A stretch of 10,656 bases of DNA from an uncultured Catenibacterium sp. (GTDB lineage Bacteria > Bacillota_I > Bacilli_A > Erysipelotrichales > Coprobacillaceae). The stretch is from NCBI GenBank assembly GCA_900764725.1, contig CAAFPB010000262.1, positions 1-10,656 of the forward strand. The letters are read 5' to 3'. Under the pieces are notes generated by a model, which saw only the letters and a list, made by a program, of their open reading frames with translations, did not search any database and was not told the origin of the DNA. This document shows positions 1 through 5,333 of this stretch, one piece after another; position 1 is the stretch's first letter, and every line of letters begins with the position of its first letter. The position numbers were made by a program, and so were the translations under genes.

Positions 1-21
1 AGACGTGTGCTCTTCCGATCT
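1..21 (+). other. Illumina TruSeq read-2 adapter remnant (not genomic)
   Basis: The first 21 bases equal the 3' part of the standard TruSeq read-2 adapter, ending in GCTCTTCCGATCT. This is library sequence left on the contig, so genomic sequence starts at about position 22. It also shows that the left edge is a contig end and not a cut within a chromosome. Confidence 0.97.
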
Positions 22-191
22 GATGTTTCACCTACTGCTTTATTGTAAGATAAACAAGTTTTCCCCCTCTCTATTGATTTAGGATATAAGTTTCCTGCGG
101 TTTATTATATCTTATCCATCTATCAAACATTTCTTTTTTCAAATTATGAACAGAGTATTCATCTTACTATCTGTAGAAGAGAATTTTGCAT
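22..191. other. Intergenic stretch, possible C-terminal remnant on minus strand
   Basis: No intact gene is visible here. On the minus strand, an open frame from 163 to 71 runs 30 codons to a TAG and reads like protein (it includes NLKKEMFDRWIRYNKPQ). Two in-frame stops sit immediately upstream of it, and its only Met (130-128) has no ribosome binding site. It may be the tail of a decayed gene or chance. I do not recognise it. Confidence 0.25.
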
Positions 192-228
192 ATAAAAAAG
201 GTTACTAGATGCCTAACATCCAGTAACC
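192..228 (-). terminator. Rho-independent terminator of the Panacea-domain gene
   Basis: On the minus strand a 12-bp stem (228-217 pairing with 211-200, one G-U pair) closes a 5-nt loop and is followed by six T's (199-194). It starts about 35 bases after the stop codon of the 264-749 gene. This is a textbook intrinsic terminator. Confidence 0.93.
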
Positions 229-263
229 CACAATGATATCTATTCTACTTCACCTATCATTTA

Positions 264-749
264 TTAATCTTGAAAATACCTCTTTATTGCATCAATCGGT
301 ATTTCATTCTTCTGATTTGGAATATAAGAGTTTATCCAAGGAGATTGTTTATGTGTTAATGAAACGAGATCAGTAGCTGTATATTCTGAAAAACTATCTA
401 TTACTCTATCAATACGTTTCTTATCTTCATCAAGAATAACATCATCATTATACTTTACTCTTTTTGTATTCCAGATATTATCTGTGTCAAGCAGAAAATA
501 TGATTCTATAGTTGGAATATCTCCACTCACATACTGCTTGTACTCATTATATGCACGAGGTATAACTGGACCAAAATCCCATGCTTCAATTTTATCATCA
601 AAACAAGATGCACTTTTTGTTTTATCAATTAGAAAATAAGCTTGAATAAGATAAAGCACTTTTTGTAGTTTTAAGTTTGAAATACCATATTCCTGTTCAT
701 TGCTGTAATTAATCACATGACGACACACTTCTAAAACATCATAGCTCAT
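264..749 (-). CDS. Panacea/SocA-like (DUF4065) domain protein, likely antitoxin
   Basis: This 161-aa soluble protein matches the Panacea domain (DUF4065, also called the SocA-like or GepA domain). Seen in the sequence: the N-terminal helix motif GISNLKLQKVLYLIQAYFL at residues 22-40, the EAWDFGPVIPRAYNEYK motif at 55-71, and a C-terminal LTHKQSPW motif typical of the fold. The start is set at the ATG at 749: it has AAAGGAG about 10 bases upstream, while the ATG 17 codons further up has no ribosome binding site and would contain the predicted promoter. Family knowledge: Panacea proteins are promiscuous antitoxins that pair with many unrelated toxins, and SocA is a proteolytic adaptor. No classical toxin gene lies next to it. 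The genes immediately upstream encode tiny membrane proteins, which makes them candidate partners (inference). A strong terminator follows. The domain call is firm; the partner is unknown. Confidence 0.85.
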   Translation of the reverse strand: MSYDVLEVCRHVINYSNEQEYGISNLKLQKVLYLIQAYFLIDKTKSASCFDDKIEAWDFGPVIPRAYNEYKQYVSGDIPTIESYFLLDTDNIWNTKRVKYNDDVILDEDKKRIDRVIDSFSEYTATDLVSLTHKQSPWINSYIPNQKNEIPIDAIKRYFQD

Positions 750-771
750 GCTTTGTACACTCCTTTTCCTA

Positions 772-800
772 ACCATAATAGAACATATTACAAATGACAA
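772..800 (-). promoter_or_regulatory. Possible sigma-A promoter for the Panacea gene
   Basis: The minus strand has TTGTCA (800-795), 17 bases of spacing, then TATGGT (777-772). The predicted RNA start would fall on or just before the AAAGGAG ribosome binding site, giving a very short leader. The -10 box is imperfect, so this is tentative. Confidence 0.35.
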
Positions 801-819
801 TAATTTTCATAAACACTCT

Positions 820-851
820 AATACAAACAAAGAGCATGCATCTGCACACTC
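820..851 (-). terminator. Weak intrinsic terminator after the small membrane-protein genes
   Basis: On the minus strand GAGTGTGC (851-844) pairs with GCATGCTC (839-832) around an AGAT loop, with two G-U pairs, followed by TTTGTTTGTATT. It lies about 30 bases after the stop of the 48-aa gene. The T tract is interrupted, so read-through into the Panacea gene is plausible. Confidence 0.5.
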
Positions 852-881
852 TTCTATATCTAAATACCAGAAGAAAATATT

Positions 882-1028
882 TTACCATCTTCTTCGTCTA
901 ATTATTCTCTTACCGTTGAAACTCAACAAACAAATCTCAAGCCAAGCCATGAAATAGAAAACGAGTTTTATAAACCACCAAATTAACCATAATGGGAAGA
1001 ATAAAAGATACATTAATAACCTAAACAT
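882..1028 (-). CDS. 48-aa membrane peptide, paralogue of the next gene upstream
   Basis: This short reading frame encodes 48 residues beginning MFRLLMYLLFFPLWLIWWFI and ending in GKRIIRRRRW. Residues 4-36 are strongly hydrophobic and rich in Trp and Phe, so it should sit in the cytoplasmic membrane as one or two helices, with the Arg-rich tail probably on the cytoplasmic side. It is real by three signs: an AGAGGGG ribosome binding site ahead of the ATG, an ungapped match to the 60-aa protein at 1125-1307 (shared pattern FPxWLIWxFIKLV, FM, LE, FN, RRRxW), and a conserved leader ahead of both genes. The two genes are a diverged tandem duplication. I do not recognise the family and assign no function. 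Its place just upstream of a Panacea antitoxin-type gene suggests a possible toxin or a small membrane regulator (inference only). Confidence 0.75.
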   Translation of the reverse strand: MFRLLMYLLFFPLWLIWWFIKLVFYFMAWLEICLLSFNGKRIIRRRRW

Positions 1029-1066
1029 TTTAGATACCCCTCTTTATCAATTTGAATATTATACTT
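1029..1066 (-). repeat. Duplicated leader block, copy 1
   Basis: On the minus strand this leader contains AAGTAT, then ATTCAAATTGATAA, then GAGGGG and TATCTAAA ahead of the ATG. It matches 1308-1346 almost base for base, so the duplication covers leader and ribosome binding site as well as coding sequence. Confidence 0.8.
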
Positions 1067-1124
1067 AACTGTCTTATTATCTACAAAACTATATTCATAA
1101 GCTTTTCATCCATCACATAGACTA

Positions 1125-1307
1125 TTAAAACCATCCTCTTCTTCTCATTGCTTGCTTAGTGTTGAAAACTCCTAAGAATACTTCAAGCTGAAGCATGAAC
1201 CAAGCAACTAGTTTAATGAACGTCCAGATTAACCAAAACGGAAACAATGTTAAATAGAATGTGAATTTAAACATTATCACAAAGAAATAAAAAATAAATC
1301 CAAGCAT
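1125..1307 (-). CDS. 60-aa membrane peptide, second copy of the paralogous pair
   Basis: This encodes a 60-residue hydrophobic protein with aromatic-rich membrane segments (about residues 3-47) and a basic tail ending MRRRGWF. From Met12 it aligns without gaps to the whole 48-aa protein at 882-1028, so it carries 11 extra N-terminal codons. The start is set at 1307, because the AGAGAGGGG ribosome binding site shared with the paralogue sits ahead of that ATG and none precedes Met12. It has no signal-peptidase site that I can see, so it is probably an integral membrane peptide. The 36-aa membrane peptide gene lies 131 bases upstream, the paralogue 96 bases downstream; no clear terminator separates them, so co-transcription is likely. 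Family and function are unknown. Confidence 0.8.
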   Translation of the reverse strand: MLGFIFYFFVIMFKFTFYLTLFPFWLIWTFIKLVAWFMLQLEVFLGVFNTKQAMRRRGWF

Positions 1308-1346
1308 TTAGATAACCCCTCTCTTATCAATTTGAATTGCATACTT
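1308..1346 (-). repeat. Duplicated leader block, copy 2
   Basis: The minus strand reads AAGTAT, ATTCAAATTGATAA, GAGAGGGG, then ATCTAA just ahead of the ATG at 1307. It is the partner of 1029-1066 and differs by a few small substitutions and indels. Confidence 0.8.
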
Positions 1347-1438
1347 CCTTAAGACATAATCATTATATTGATGGAATCATCCTACTCTTTTCAATTTAAT
1401 GATACACTATCTAATACTGTTTTAATATCAATTTAGAA

Positions 1439-1549
1439 TTATTTCTGAATCTTTGCGAGTTCAAAAACAACTAGTATTGGAAATACTAAAATCACCAACA
1501 ATACCTTCAAAACCTTACCTACGAGTAAAAGCATATCATCAGTATTCAT
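1439..1549 (-). CDS. 36-aa single-helix membrane peptide
   Basis: This frame encodes MNTDDMLLLVGKVLKVLLVI followed by a second hydrophobic run and a short charged tail (LAKIQK). Residues 6-29 can form one membrane helix interrupted by two lysines. The start is the ATG at 1549, which lies 9 bases after AAAGGAG; an in-frame ATG two codons earlier (1555) sits only 3 bases after the Shine-Dalgarno and is too close. That ribosome binding site overlaps the stop codon of the basic protein gene at 1564, so the two are almost certainly translated from one message. The 131-base gap downstream holds no obvious hairpin, but has a TATAAT box ahead of the next gene. I cannot name the family. Small hydrophobic peptides of this size include type I toxins, holin-like proteins and regulators of membrane enzymes. 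Confidence 0.65.
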   Translation of the reverse strand: MNTDDMLLLVGKVLKVLLVILVFPILVVFELAKIQK

Positions 1550-1563
1550 AGTCATAATCTCCT

Positions 1564-1764
1564 TTATTTAAATAAGTCCAAGAAACTTACAGTTGTCTTT
1601 CTATAGATTTTGTTGTAGGCAGCTTTCTTAGGATTCGTAATCCATCCTCTGCCCTTCTTACCATATCCAGGTATAAGAGCTTTCTTAATTGATCTTTTAG
1701 CTCTTCCTGTTGTTCTAGCACTAATAGATCTTTTTAGTGATGGTGTTCTTATTCCGAACTTCAT
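1564..1764 (-). CDS. 66-aa highly basic conserved-type hypothetical protein
   Basis: This encodes a 66-residue protein with 19 Lys/Arg and only one acidic residue. It contains an Arg/Lys-rich first half (TPSLKRSISARTTGRAKRSI), then PGYGKKGRGWI and NPKKAAYNKIYRKTT. The start is put at the ATG at 1764: AAGGAGG lies 10 bases ahead of it, while the ATG three codons earlier (1773) directly abuts the Shine-Dalgarno. There is no membrane helix or signal peptide. The charge suggests binding to nucleic acid, or to membrane lipid or the neighbouring membrane peptides (inference). The PGYGKKG...NPKKAAYNK pattern looks like small uncharacterised proteins I have seen in Bacillota genomes, but I cannot name a family. 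It is the first gene of a minus-strand cluster of four small genes and is tightly coupled to the 36-aa gene. Confidence 0.8.
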   Translation of the reverse strand: MKFGIRTPSLKRSISARTTGRAKRSIKKALIPGYGKKGRGWITNPKKAAYNKIYRKTTVSFLDLFK

Positions 1765-1883
1765 ATTACTCATCCCTCCTTCCTACTACCATCATATACT
1801 ATTTTTAATATTCATGTATCCTGTACTTCTCTGACAACGCCTTTCTAGAGGTGTTTCTAAAAGTTTTTTGAAAATTTTATGAT

Positions 1884-1919
1884 AAAAGGAGATAACATGT
1901 ACTTATGCTACCTCCTTTT
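1884..1919 (-). terminator. 15-bp hairpin hiding a strong Shine-Dalgarno; terminator-like
   Basis: On the minus strand 1919-1905 pairs with 1898-1884 over 15 bp (two G-U pairs) around the loop AAGTAC. On the plus strand those two pairs become A-C mismatches, so the structure favours minus-strand RNA. The 5' arm holds AAAAGGAGGT, a near-perfect Shine-Dalgarno, followed 11 bases later by an ATG and 13 codons. The 3' arm ends TTTTATCAT, a poor T tract. It may be a backup terminator for the HAD gene or a translational switch. Confidence 0.5.
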
Positions 1920-1924
1920 AGATA

Positions 1925-1954
1925 TAAGAAAAGAGCCCGACGCATCAGACTCTT
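1925..1954 (-). terminator. Rho-independent terminator of the HAD phosphatase gene
   Basis: On the minus strand 1954-1945 pairs with 1940-1931 over 10 bp (including two G-U pairs) around a TGCG loop, followed by TTCTTAT. It lies 72 bases after the HAD stop codon. A second hairpin with a C-TTCG-G loop (1976-1961) lies between stop codon and terminator. Confidence 0.85.
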
Positions 1955-2025
1955 CCAAGTGTTGTCCGAAGACGACCACCGCAATTTGTATACATACTTT
2001 AACACATGAAAACATTATTTTCAAT

Positions 2026-2829
2026 CTAAATCTCCAACAATTCCTCTAAAGCACATAATACTCCATCCTCATCATTAGAAGGACATACATGTTTAGCCAC
2101 CTTCTTTACATCTTCTCCTGCATTATCCATTGCATAGCTTTCACCTACATATTGAAGCATCTCTATATCATTCCCACCATCTCCAAATGCAGCACATTGT
2201 TCTGGAGTAATATGCCATCTCTCTACAAGTCTTTTTAATCCAGATGCCTTATGACACCCAGGTACAATTAAATCCACCGAACCATGACCACTTGTTGTTG
2301 GTTCTATTTCTCCCTTTAATCGTTCTCTAAACATATCATAATAATCATATGTTTCTTCTACTGGTACAGTAGGCGCAAACTTCAATATCTGATCATCTAC
2401 TTCTTTAAAATCATCCACCCATTTTAATCTATGATAATAGATACTAGTCAAATCAAAGAATTCTTGGTCTACAGAACCTCTCTCACAATAAGCACTCTCT
2501 TTACCACATAATACATTCTTAATATCAGGATATTCTCTACATACATCTATCACGTGATCCACTACCTTTTTATCCATATTCGCATTAAAGAGTACTTCTG
2601 TTTTATCCTTTACATAAGCACCATTTTCAGCTACAAAAGATAATTCTTCATGATATCCTGGGAATAAATCTCTTAACTGATAATACTGATTTCCACTTGC
2701 TATGACAAACTGACAACCTACCTCTTTCATACGTTCTAATATACGTTTAAAACGTTTCACATCATATGTATAATCTGAACGTACAAATGTACCATCTACA
2801 TCTACTGCAACTAATTTAATATCCTTCAT
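2026..2829 (-). CDS. Cof-type HAD-IIB sugar-phosphate phosphatase-like hydrolase
   Basis: This encodes a 267-aa cytoplasmic phosphohydrolase of the haloacid dehalogenase superfamily, Cof/IIB type, the usual length. Motif I is DVDGT (Asp10 nucleophile, Asp12 acid/base), motif II is the Ser45 of ASGN, motif III is probably Lys194, and motif IV is GDGGND (Asp217, Asp221 for Mg2+). The α/β cap domain falls between motifs II and III (about 85-190). Such enzymes hydrolyse small phosphates, often hexose phosphates, pyridoxal phosphate or FMN; the substrate cannot be read from sequence. The start is the ATG at 2829, 8 bases after AGGAGG; an in-frame GTG two codons upstream is too close to the ribosome binding site. 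It is transcribed away from the trp operon, with its own terminator, so a link with tryptophan synthesis is not implied. Confidence 0.9.
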   Translation of the reverse strand: MKDIKLVAVDVDGTFVRSDYTYDVKRFKRILERMKEVGCQFVIASGNQYYQLRDLFPGYHEELSFVAENGAYVKDKTEVLFNANMDKKVVDHVIDVCREYPDIKNVLCGKESAYCERGSVDQEFFDLTSIYYHRLKWVDDFKEVDDQILKFAPTVPVEETYDYYDMFRERLKGEIEPTTSGHGSVDLIVPGCHKASGLKRLVERWHITPEQCAAFGDGGNDIEMLQYVGESYAMDNAGEDVKKVAKHVCPSNDEDGVLCALEELLEI

Positions 2830-2857
2830 GTCCACTTCCTCCTAGTACTTATTATCT

Positions 2858-2886
2858 CATATATTTATTCTTGTATTTTATATCAA
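2858..2886 (-). promoter_or_regulatory. Possible promoter for the HAD gene
   Basis: On the minus strand TTGATA (2886-2881) is followed after 17 bases by TATATG (2863-2858), about 30 bases ahead of the start codon. The area is so AT-rich that other placements are possible. Confidence 0.3.
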
Positions 2887-2947
2887 TCAATTTATAAAAG
2901 ATATTTATAGTTTACGTAAAACATTTCTTAATTTACTAATTTTATGC

Positions 2948-2976
2948 TTGATTTTTAAATACTATTATATTAGTAT
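2948..2976 (+). promoter_or_regulatory. Likely promoter of the trp operon
   Basis: TTGATT (2948-2953), a 17-base spacer and TAGTAT (2971-2976) place the transcript start near 2983-2986, exactly where the folded T-box leader begins. The fit to the T-box 5' end supports it; the -10 box alone is weak. Confidence 0.5.
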
Positions 2977-2985
2977 GTTAAACAT

Positions 2986-3263
2986 AGAAACCGATGAAGC
3001 GGAGATCAAACGAAAAGATGTGTCTACAGAGAGCTTAGGATGGTGGAATCTAAGTGATAACAGTTTCGCAAATGGACCGCAGAGGGCATAGTCAAAGGTA
3101 GTTAATACTTAGTACTCTATGACGTAGGATTCACGTAACGAATCAGGAATATGATAGTATTCCATAAGTGTACAGTTTTTTTGTGTAACTGTAAATGTAG
3201 GTGGCACCGCGGGTTAATACTCGTCCTTACAGAAATTCTTTTTTCTGTATGGACGAGTTTTTT
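2986..3263 (+). promoter_or_regulatory. Tryptophan-specific T-box leader RNA (riboswitch)
   Basis: This leader senses uncharged tRNA-Trp and lets transcription continue into trpE when tryptophan is short. Seen: Stem I closed by GCGG (near 2999) with CCGC (3077-3080); the AG-bulge and distal loop elements at 3030-3057 (AGAGAG ... GGTGGAA); the specifier TGG at 3073-3075 followed by the usual purine; stem II-type hairpins at 3128-3144 and 3146-3163; Stem III at 3171-3193; the T-box signature AGGTGGCACCGCG at 3199-3211; and the terminator after it. GTAGG (3197-3201) can pair with CCTTAC (3225-3230) to make the antiterminator. UGG is the Trp codon, which agrees with the operon downstream. The TGG-like bases in the distal loop are not the specifier. 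Confidence 0.95.
3220..3263 (+). terminator. T-box regulated terminator ahead of trpE
   Basis: CTCGTCC (3220-3226) pairs with GGACGAG (3251-3257), extended inside by ACAGAA with TTCTGT, and is followed by six T's. Its 5' arm overlaps the bases needed for the antiterminator, so the two folds exclude each other. TrpE's ribosome binding site starts just after, at 3272. Confidence 0.95.
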
Positions 3264-3285
3264 GTTTATCTAAGGAGGTTTATAT

Positions 3286-4752
3286 ATGTATCCAGATATA
3301 GAAGTAGTAAGAAGTTATGCAAATGATTATAAGCGTGTTCCTGTTTCTATGGAATTATATGCTGATAGTTATACAACGATAGAAGTATTAAGAATACTCA
3401 AGAATGCGAGTAAGCATTGTTATTTGTTGGAGAGTGCAAGCCAGGATGAACAATGGGGACGTTATTCTTTCTTAGGCTTTCAGCCTAAAAAAGAAATAAC
3501 ATGCTTGAATCATGTTTTAAAGATTAATGATTTAGAGAGTGGAACGATTGATACAAAGTATGTTGAACATCCTAATGGTGATATAAGAAAACTACTTGAA
3601 GAATACAAGAGTCCTCAAATTGAGGGTCTTCCTCCTTTTACTGGAGGTTTAGTTGGTTATTTCTCTTATGATTATATTAAGTATAGTGAACCTAAATTAT
3701 CTTTAAAGCATCCTACAGAATTCAATGATATGGACTTGATGTTGTTTGATTCTGTTATCTGTTTTGATCACTATAAGCAGAAGCTTATACTGATCACAGG
3801 TTGCAAGACGAGTGATATTGAGAACTCTTATAAAGAAGCCAGACATACATTACTCACTATCAAGAACCTATTAAAGAATGGAAAGAAGAAAGACTTTGAA
3901 CCACTTATTCTTCAAAGTAATCTGACTCATGAATTACCTAAAGAATCTTTTATAAAGATTGTAGAAAAGGCAAAACATTATATTCATGAAGGAGATATTT
4001 TCCAGGTTGTATTATCCAATCCCTTACGTGCTAAGGCAAAAGGTTCATTACTTGATGCATTTAGAGTATTAAGAGCCTCTAATCCAAGTCCTTATATGTT
4101 CTATTTTTCTAGTGATGATATAGAACTGACTGGGGCAAGTCCTGAAACACTTGTAAAGCTAGATCAAAAGAAACTCTTTACCTTCCCTCTTGCAGGTACA
4201 TCTCCTAGAGGACAAACAAAAGAAGAAGATGAAAGAAATGAAAAAGCATTGTTAAGTGATGAAAAAGAACGTGCTGAGCATAATATGTTAGTGGATCTAG
4301 GACGTAATGATATTGGAAGAATATCTAAGATAGGCTCTGTGAGTGTAGAGAAGTATATGAATATTGAACGTTTCTCACAAGTAATGCATATCGGTTCTAC
4401 AGTCACAGGAACGATAAGAGATGATCAAGATGCAATGGATGCAATAGATTCTATCCTTCCTGCAGGAACACTTTCTGGTGCTCCTAAGTTTAGAGCCTGT
4501 GAAATCATAGAAGAGTTGGAAACAAGTCAAAGAGGTATATATGGTGGTGCCATTGGTTATATTGACTTTGCAGGTAACTTAGATACATGTATTGTGATTA
4601 GACTTGTGTATAAGAAGAATGATGCAATATGCATAAGAACAGGTGCAGGGATTGTATCGGATAGTTTAGGAGAGAAAGAATATCTAGAATGTCAGCATAA
4701 AGCCAAGGCTGTTGTGAAAGCCATTAAAGAAGCACAGGAGGGTCTCGAATGA
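3286..4752 (+). CDS. trpE: Anthranilate synthase component I
   Basis: TrpE (488 aa) makes anthranilate from chorismate, using ammonia supplied by TrpG; the pair acts in the cytoplasm as the first committed step of tryptophan synthesis. The N-terminal domain has LLES at residues 47-50, the known allosteric tryptophan-binding motif, so feedback inhibition is expected. The chorismate-binding half (about 215-480) shows IFQVVLSNP (238-246), LAGTSPRG (302-309), DLGRNDIGRIS (337-347), PAGTLSGAPK (392-401) and YGGAIGY (419-425). Length is normal for the family. AAGGAGG lies 7 bases ahead of the ATG. The stop overlaps trpG by 4 bases (ATGA), giving coupled translation of the two subunits. PabB is the main alternative, but the LLES motif and operon make TrpE clear. 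Confidence 0.98.
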   Translation: MYPDIEVVRSYANDYKRVPVSMELYADSYTTIEVLRILKNASKHCYLLESASQDEQWGRYSFLGFQPKKEITCLNHVLKINDLESGTIDTKYVEHPNGDIRKLLEEYKSPQIEGLPPFTGGLVGYFSYDYIKYSEPKLSLKHPTEFNDMDLMLFDSVICFDHYKQKLILITGCKTSDIENSYKEARHTLLTIKNLLKNGKKKDFEPLILQSNLTHELPKESFIKIVEKAKHYIHEGDIFQVVLSNPLRAKAKGSLLDAFRVLRASNPSPYMFYFSSDDIELTGASPETLVKLDQKKLFTFPLAGTSPRGQTKEEDERNEKALLSDEKERAEHNMLVDLGRNDIGRISKIGSVSVEKYMNIERFSQVMHIGSTVTGTIRDDQDAMDAIDSILPAGTLSGAPKFRACEIIEELETSQRGIYGGAIGYIDFAGNLDTCIVIRLVYKKNDAICIRTGAGIVSDSLGEKEYLECQHKAKAVVKAIKEAQEGLE

Positions 4753-5333
4753 TACTACTTATAGATAACTATGATAGCTTTTCTTATAACGTTTATCAGT
4801 TAATAGGCACTGTTTATCAAGATATAGAAGTGAGACGTAATGATGAATGTTCTATAGAAGAGATAGAAAAGATGAAACCAGAAGCAATCATCTTAAGTCC
4901 TGGACCTAAGAGTCCTAAGGATGCAGGCATCTGTTTAGATGTGATTCGAACCTTTTATAAAGAGATTCCCATACTTGGTATATGTTTAGGTCATCAAGCT
5001 ATATGTGAAGCTATGGGTGCAACAGTGACTTATGCGAAAAGATTGATGCATGGTAAACAAGACAAAATATATATCGATATAGATGATCCAATATTTGAAG
5101 GCATGAATGATTTTAATGCAGCCAGGTATCATAGCTTATCTGTATTAGAATCAACACTTCCTGAGTGTTTAATGAAACTAGCTCATAGTAGTGATGAAGA
5201 AGTGATGGCTGTGAAGCATAAAGATTATCCAGTTTATGGATTTCAATTCCATCCTGAGAGTGTTATGACTCCAGTTGGATATAAACTTATAGAAAATTTC
5301 AAACATATTGTAGGAGGACATACAAATGATTAA
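4749..5333 (+). CDS. trpG: Anthranilate synthase glutamine amidotransferase subunit
   Basis: TrpG (194 aa) is the class I glutamine amidotransferase that releases ammonia from glutamine for TrpE. The catalytic triad is visible: Cys79 in LGICLGHQA, His168 and Glu170 in FQFHPES. The oxyanion region SPGP (50-53), HGK (101-103) and RYHSL (126-130) are also present. It is a stand-alone subunit, not fused to trpD as in enterobacteria. In many Bacillota such a subunit can also serve PabB in folate synthesis; whether it does here cannot be told. AGGAGG precedes the ATG, which overlaps the trpE stop, and the end overlaps trpD by 8 bases. Confidence 0.97.
   Translation: MILLIDNYDSFSYNVYQLIGTVYQDIEVRRNDECSIEEIEKMKPEAIILSPGPKSPKDAGICLDVIRTFYKEIPILGICLGHQAICEAMGATVTYAKRLMHGKQDKIYIDIDDPIFEGMNDFNAARYHSLSVLESTLPECLMKLAHSSDEEVMAVKHKDYPVYGFQFHPESVMTPVGYKLIENFKHIVGGHTND

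Noticed and set aside
748..957. Plus-strand frame of 69 codons
   Set aside because: It lies over the promoter region of the Panacea gene, the terminator at 820-851 and the antisense of the 48-aa gene, has no ribosome binding site, and its composition (Asn, His, Ser, Ile) is that of random AT-rich sequence.
1897..2049. Plus-strand 50-codon frame with AAAGGAG ahead of its ATG
   Set aside because: The Shine-Dalgarno and start lie inside a hairpin arm, and the frame runs through the terminator and the antisense 3' end of the HAD gene; it looks like a by-product of the inverted repeat.
3044..3049. GGTGG in the distal T-box loop as Trp specifier
   Set aside because: This is the conserved distal-loop element of Stem I (GGTGGAA pattern after the AG bulge). 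The true specifier position is the TGG at 3073-3075, next to the closing 3' strand of Stem I.
2986..3263. TRAP-type trp leader or leader-peptide attenuator
   Set aside because: There are no GAG/UAG repeats at regular spacing and no short Trp-rich reading frame, while every T-box landmark is present.
4164..4406. Minus-strand frame inside trpE
   Set aside because: It is antisense to the conserved chorismate-binding core of trpE, which fully explains the open frame.
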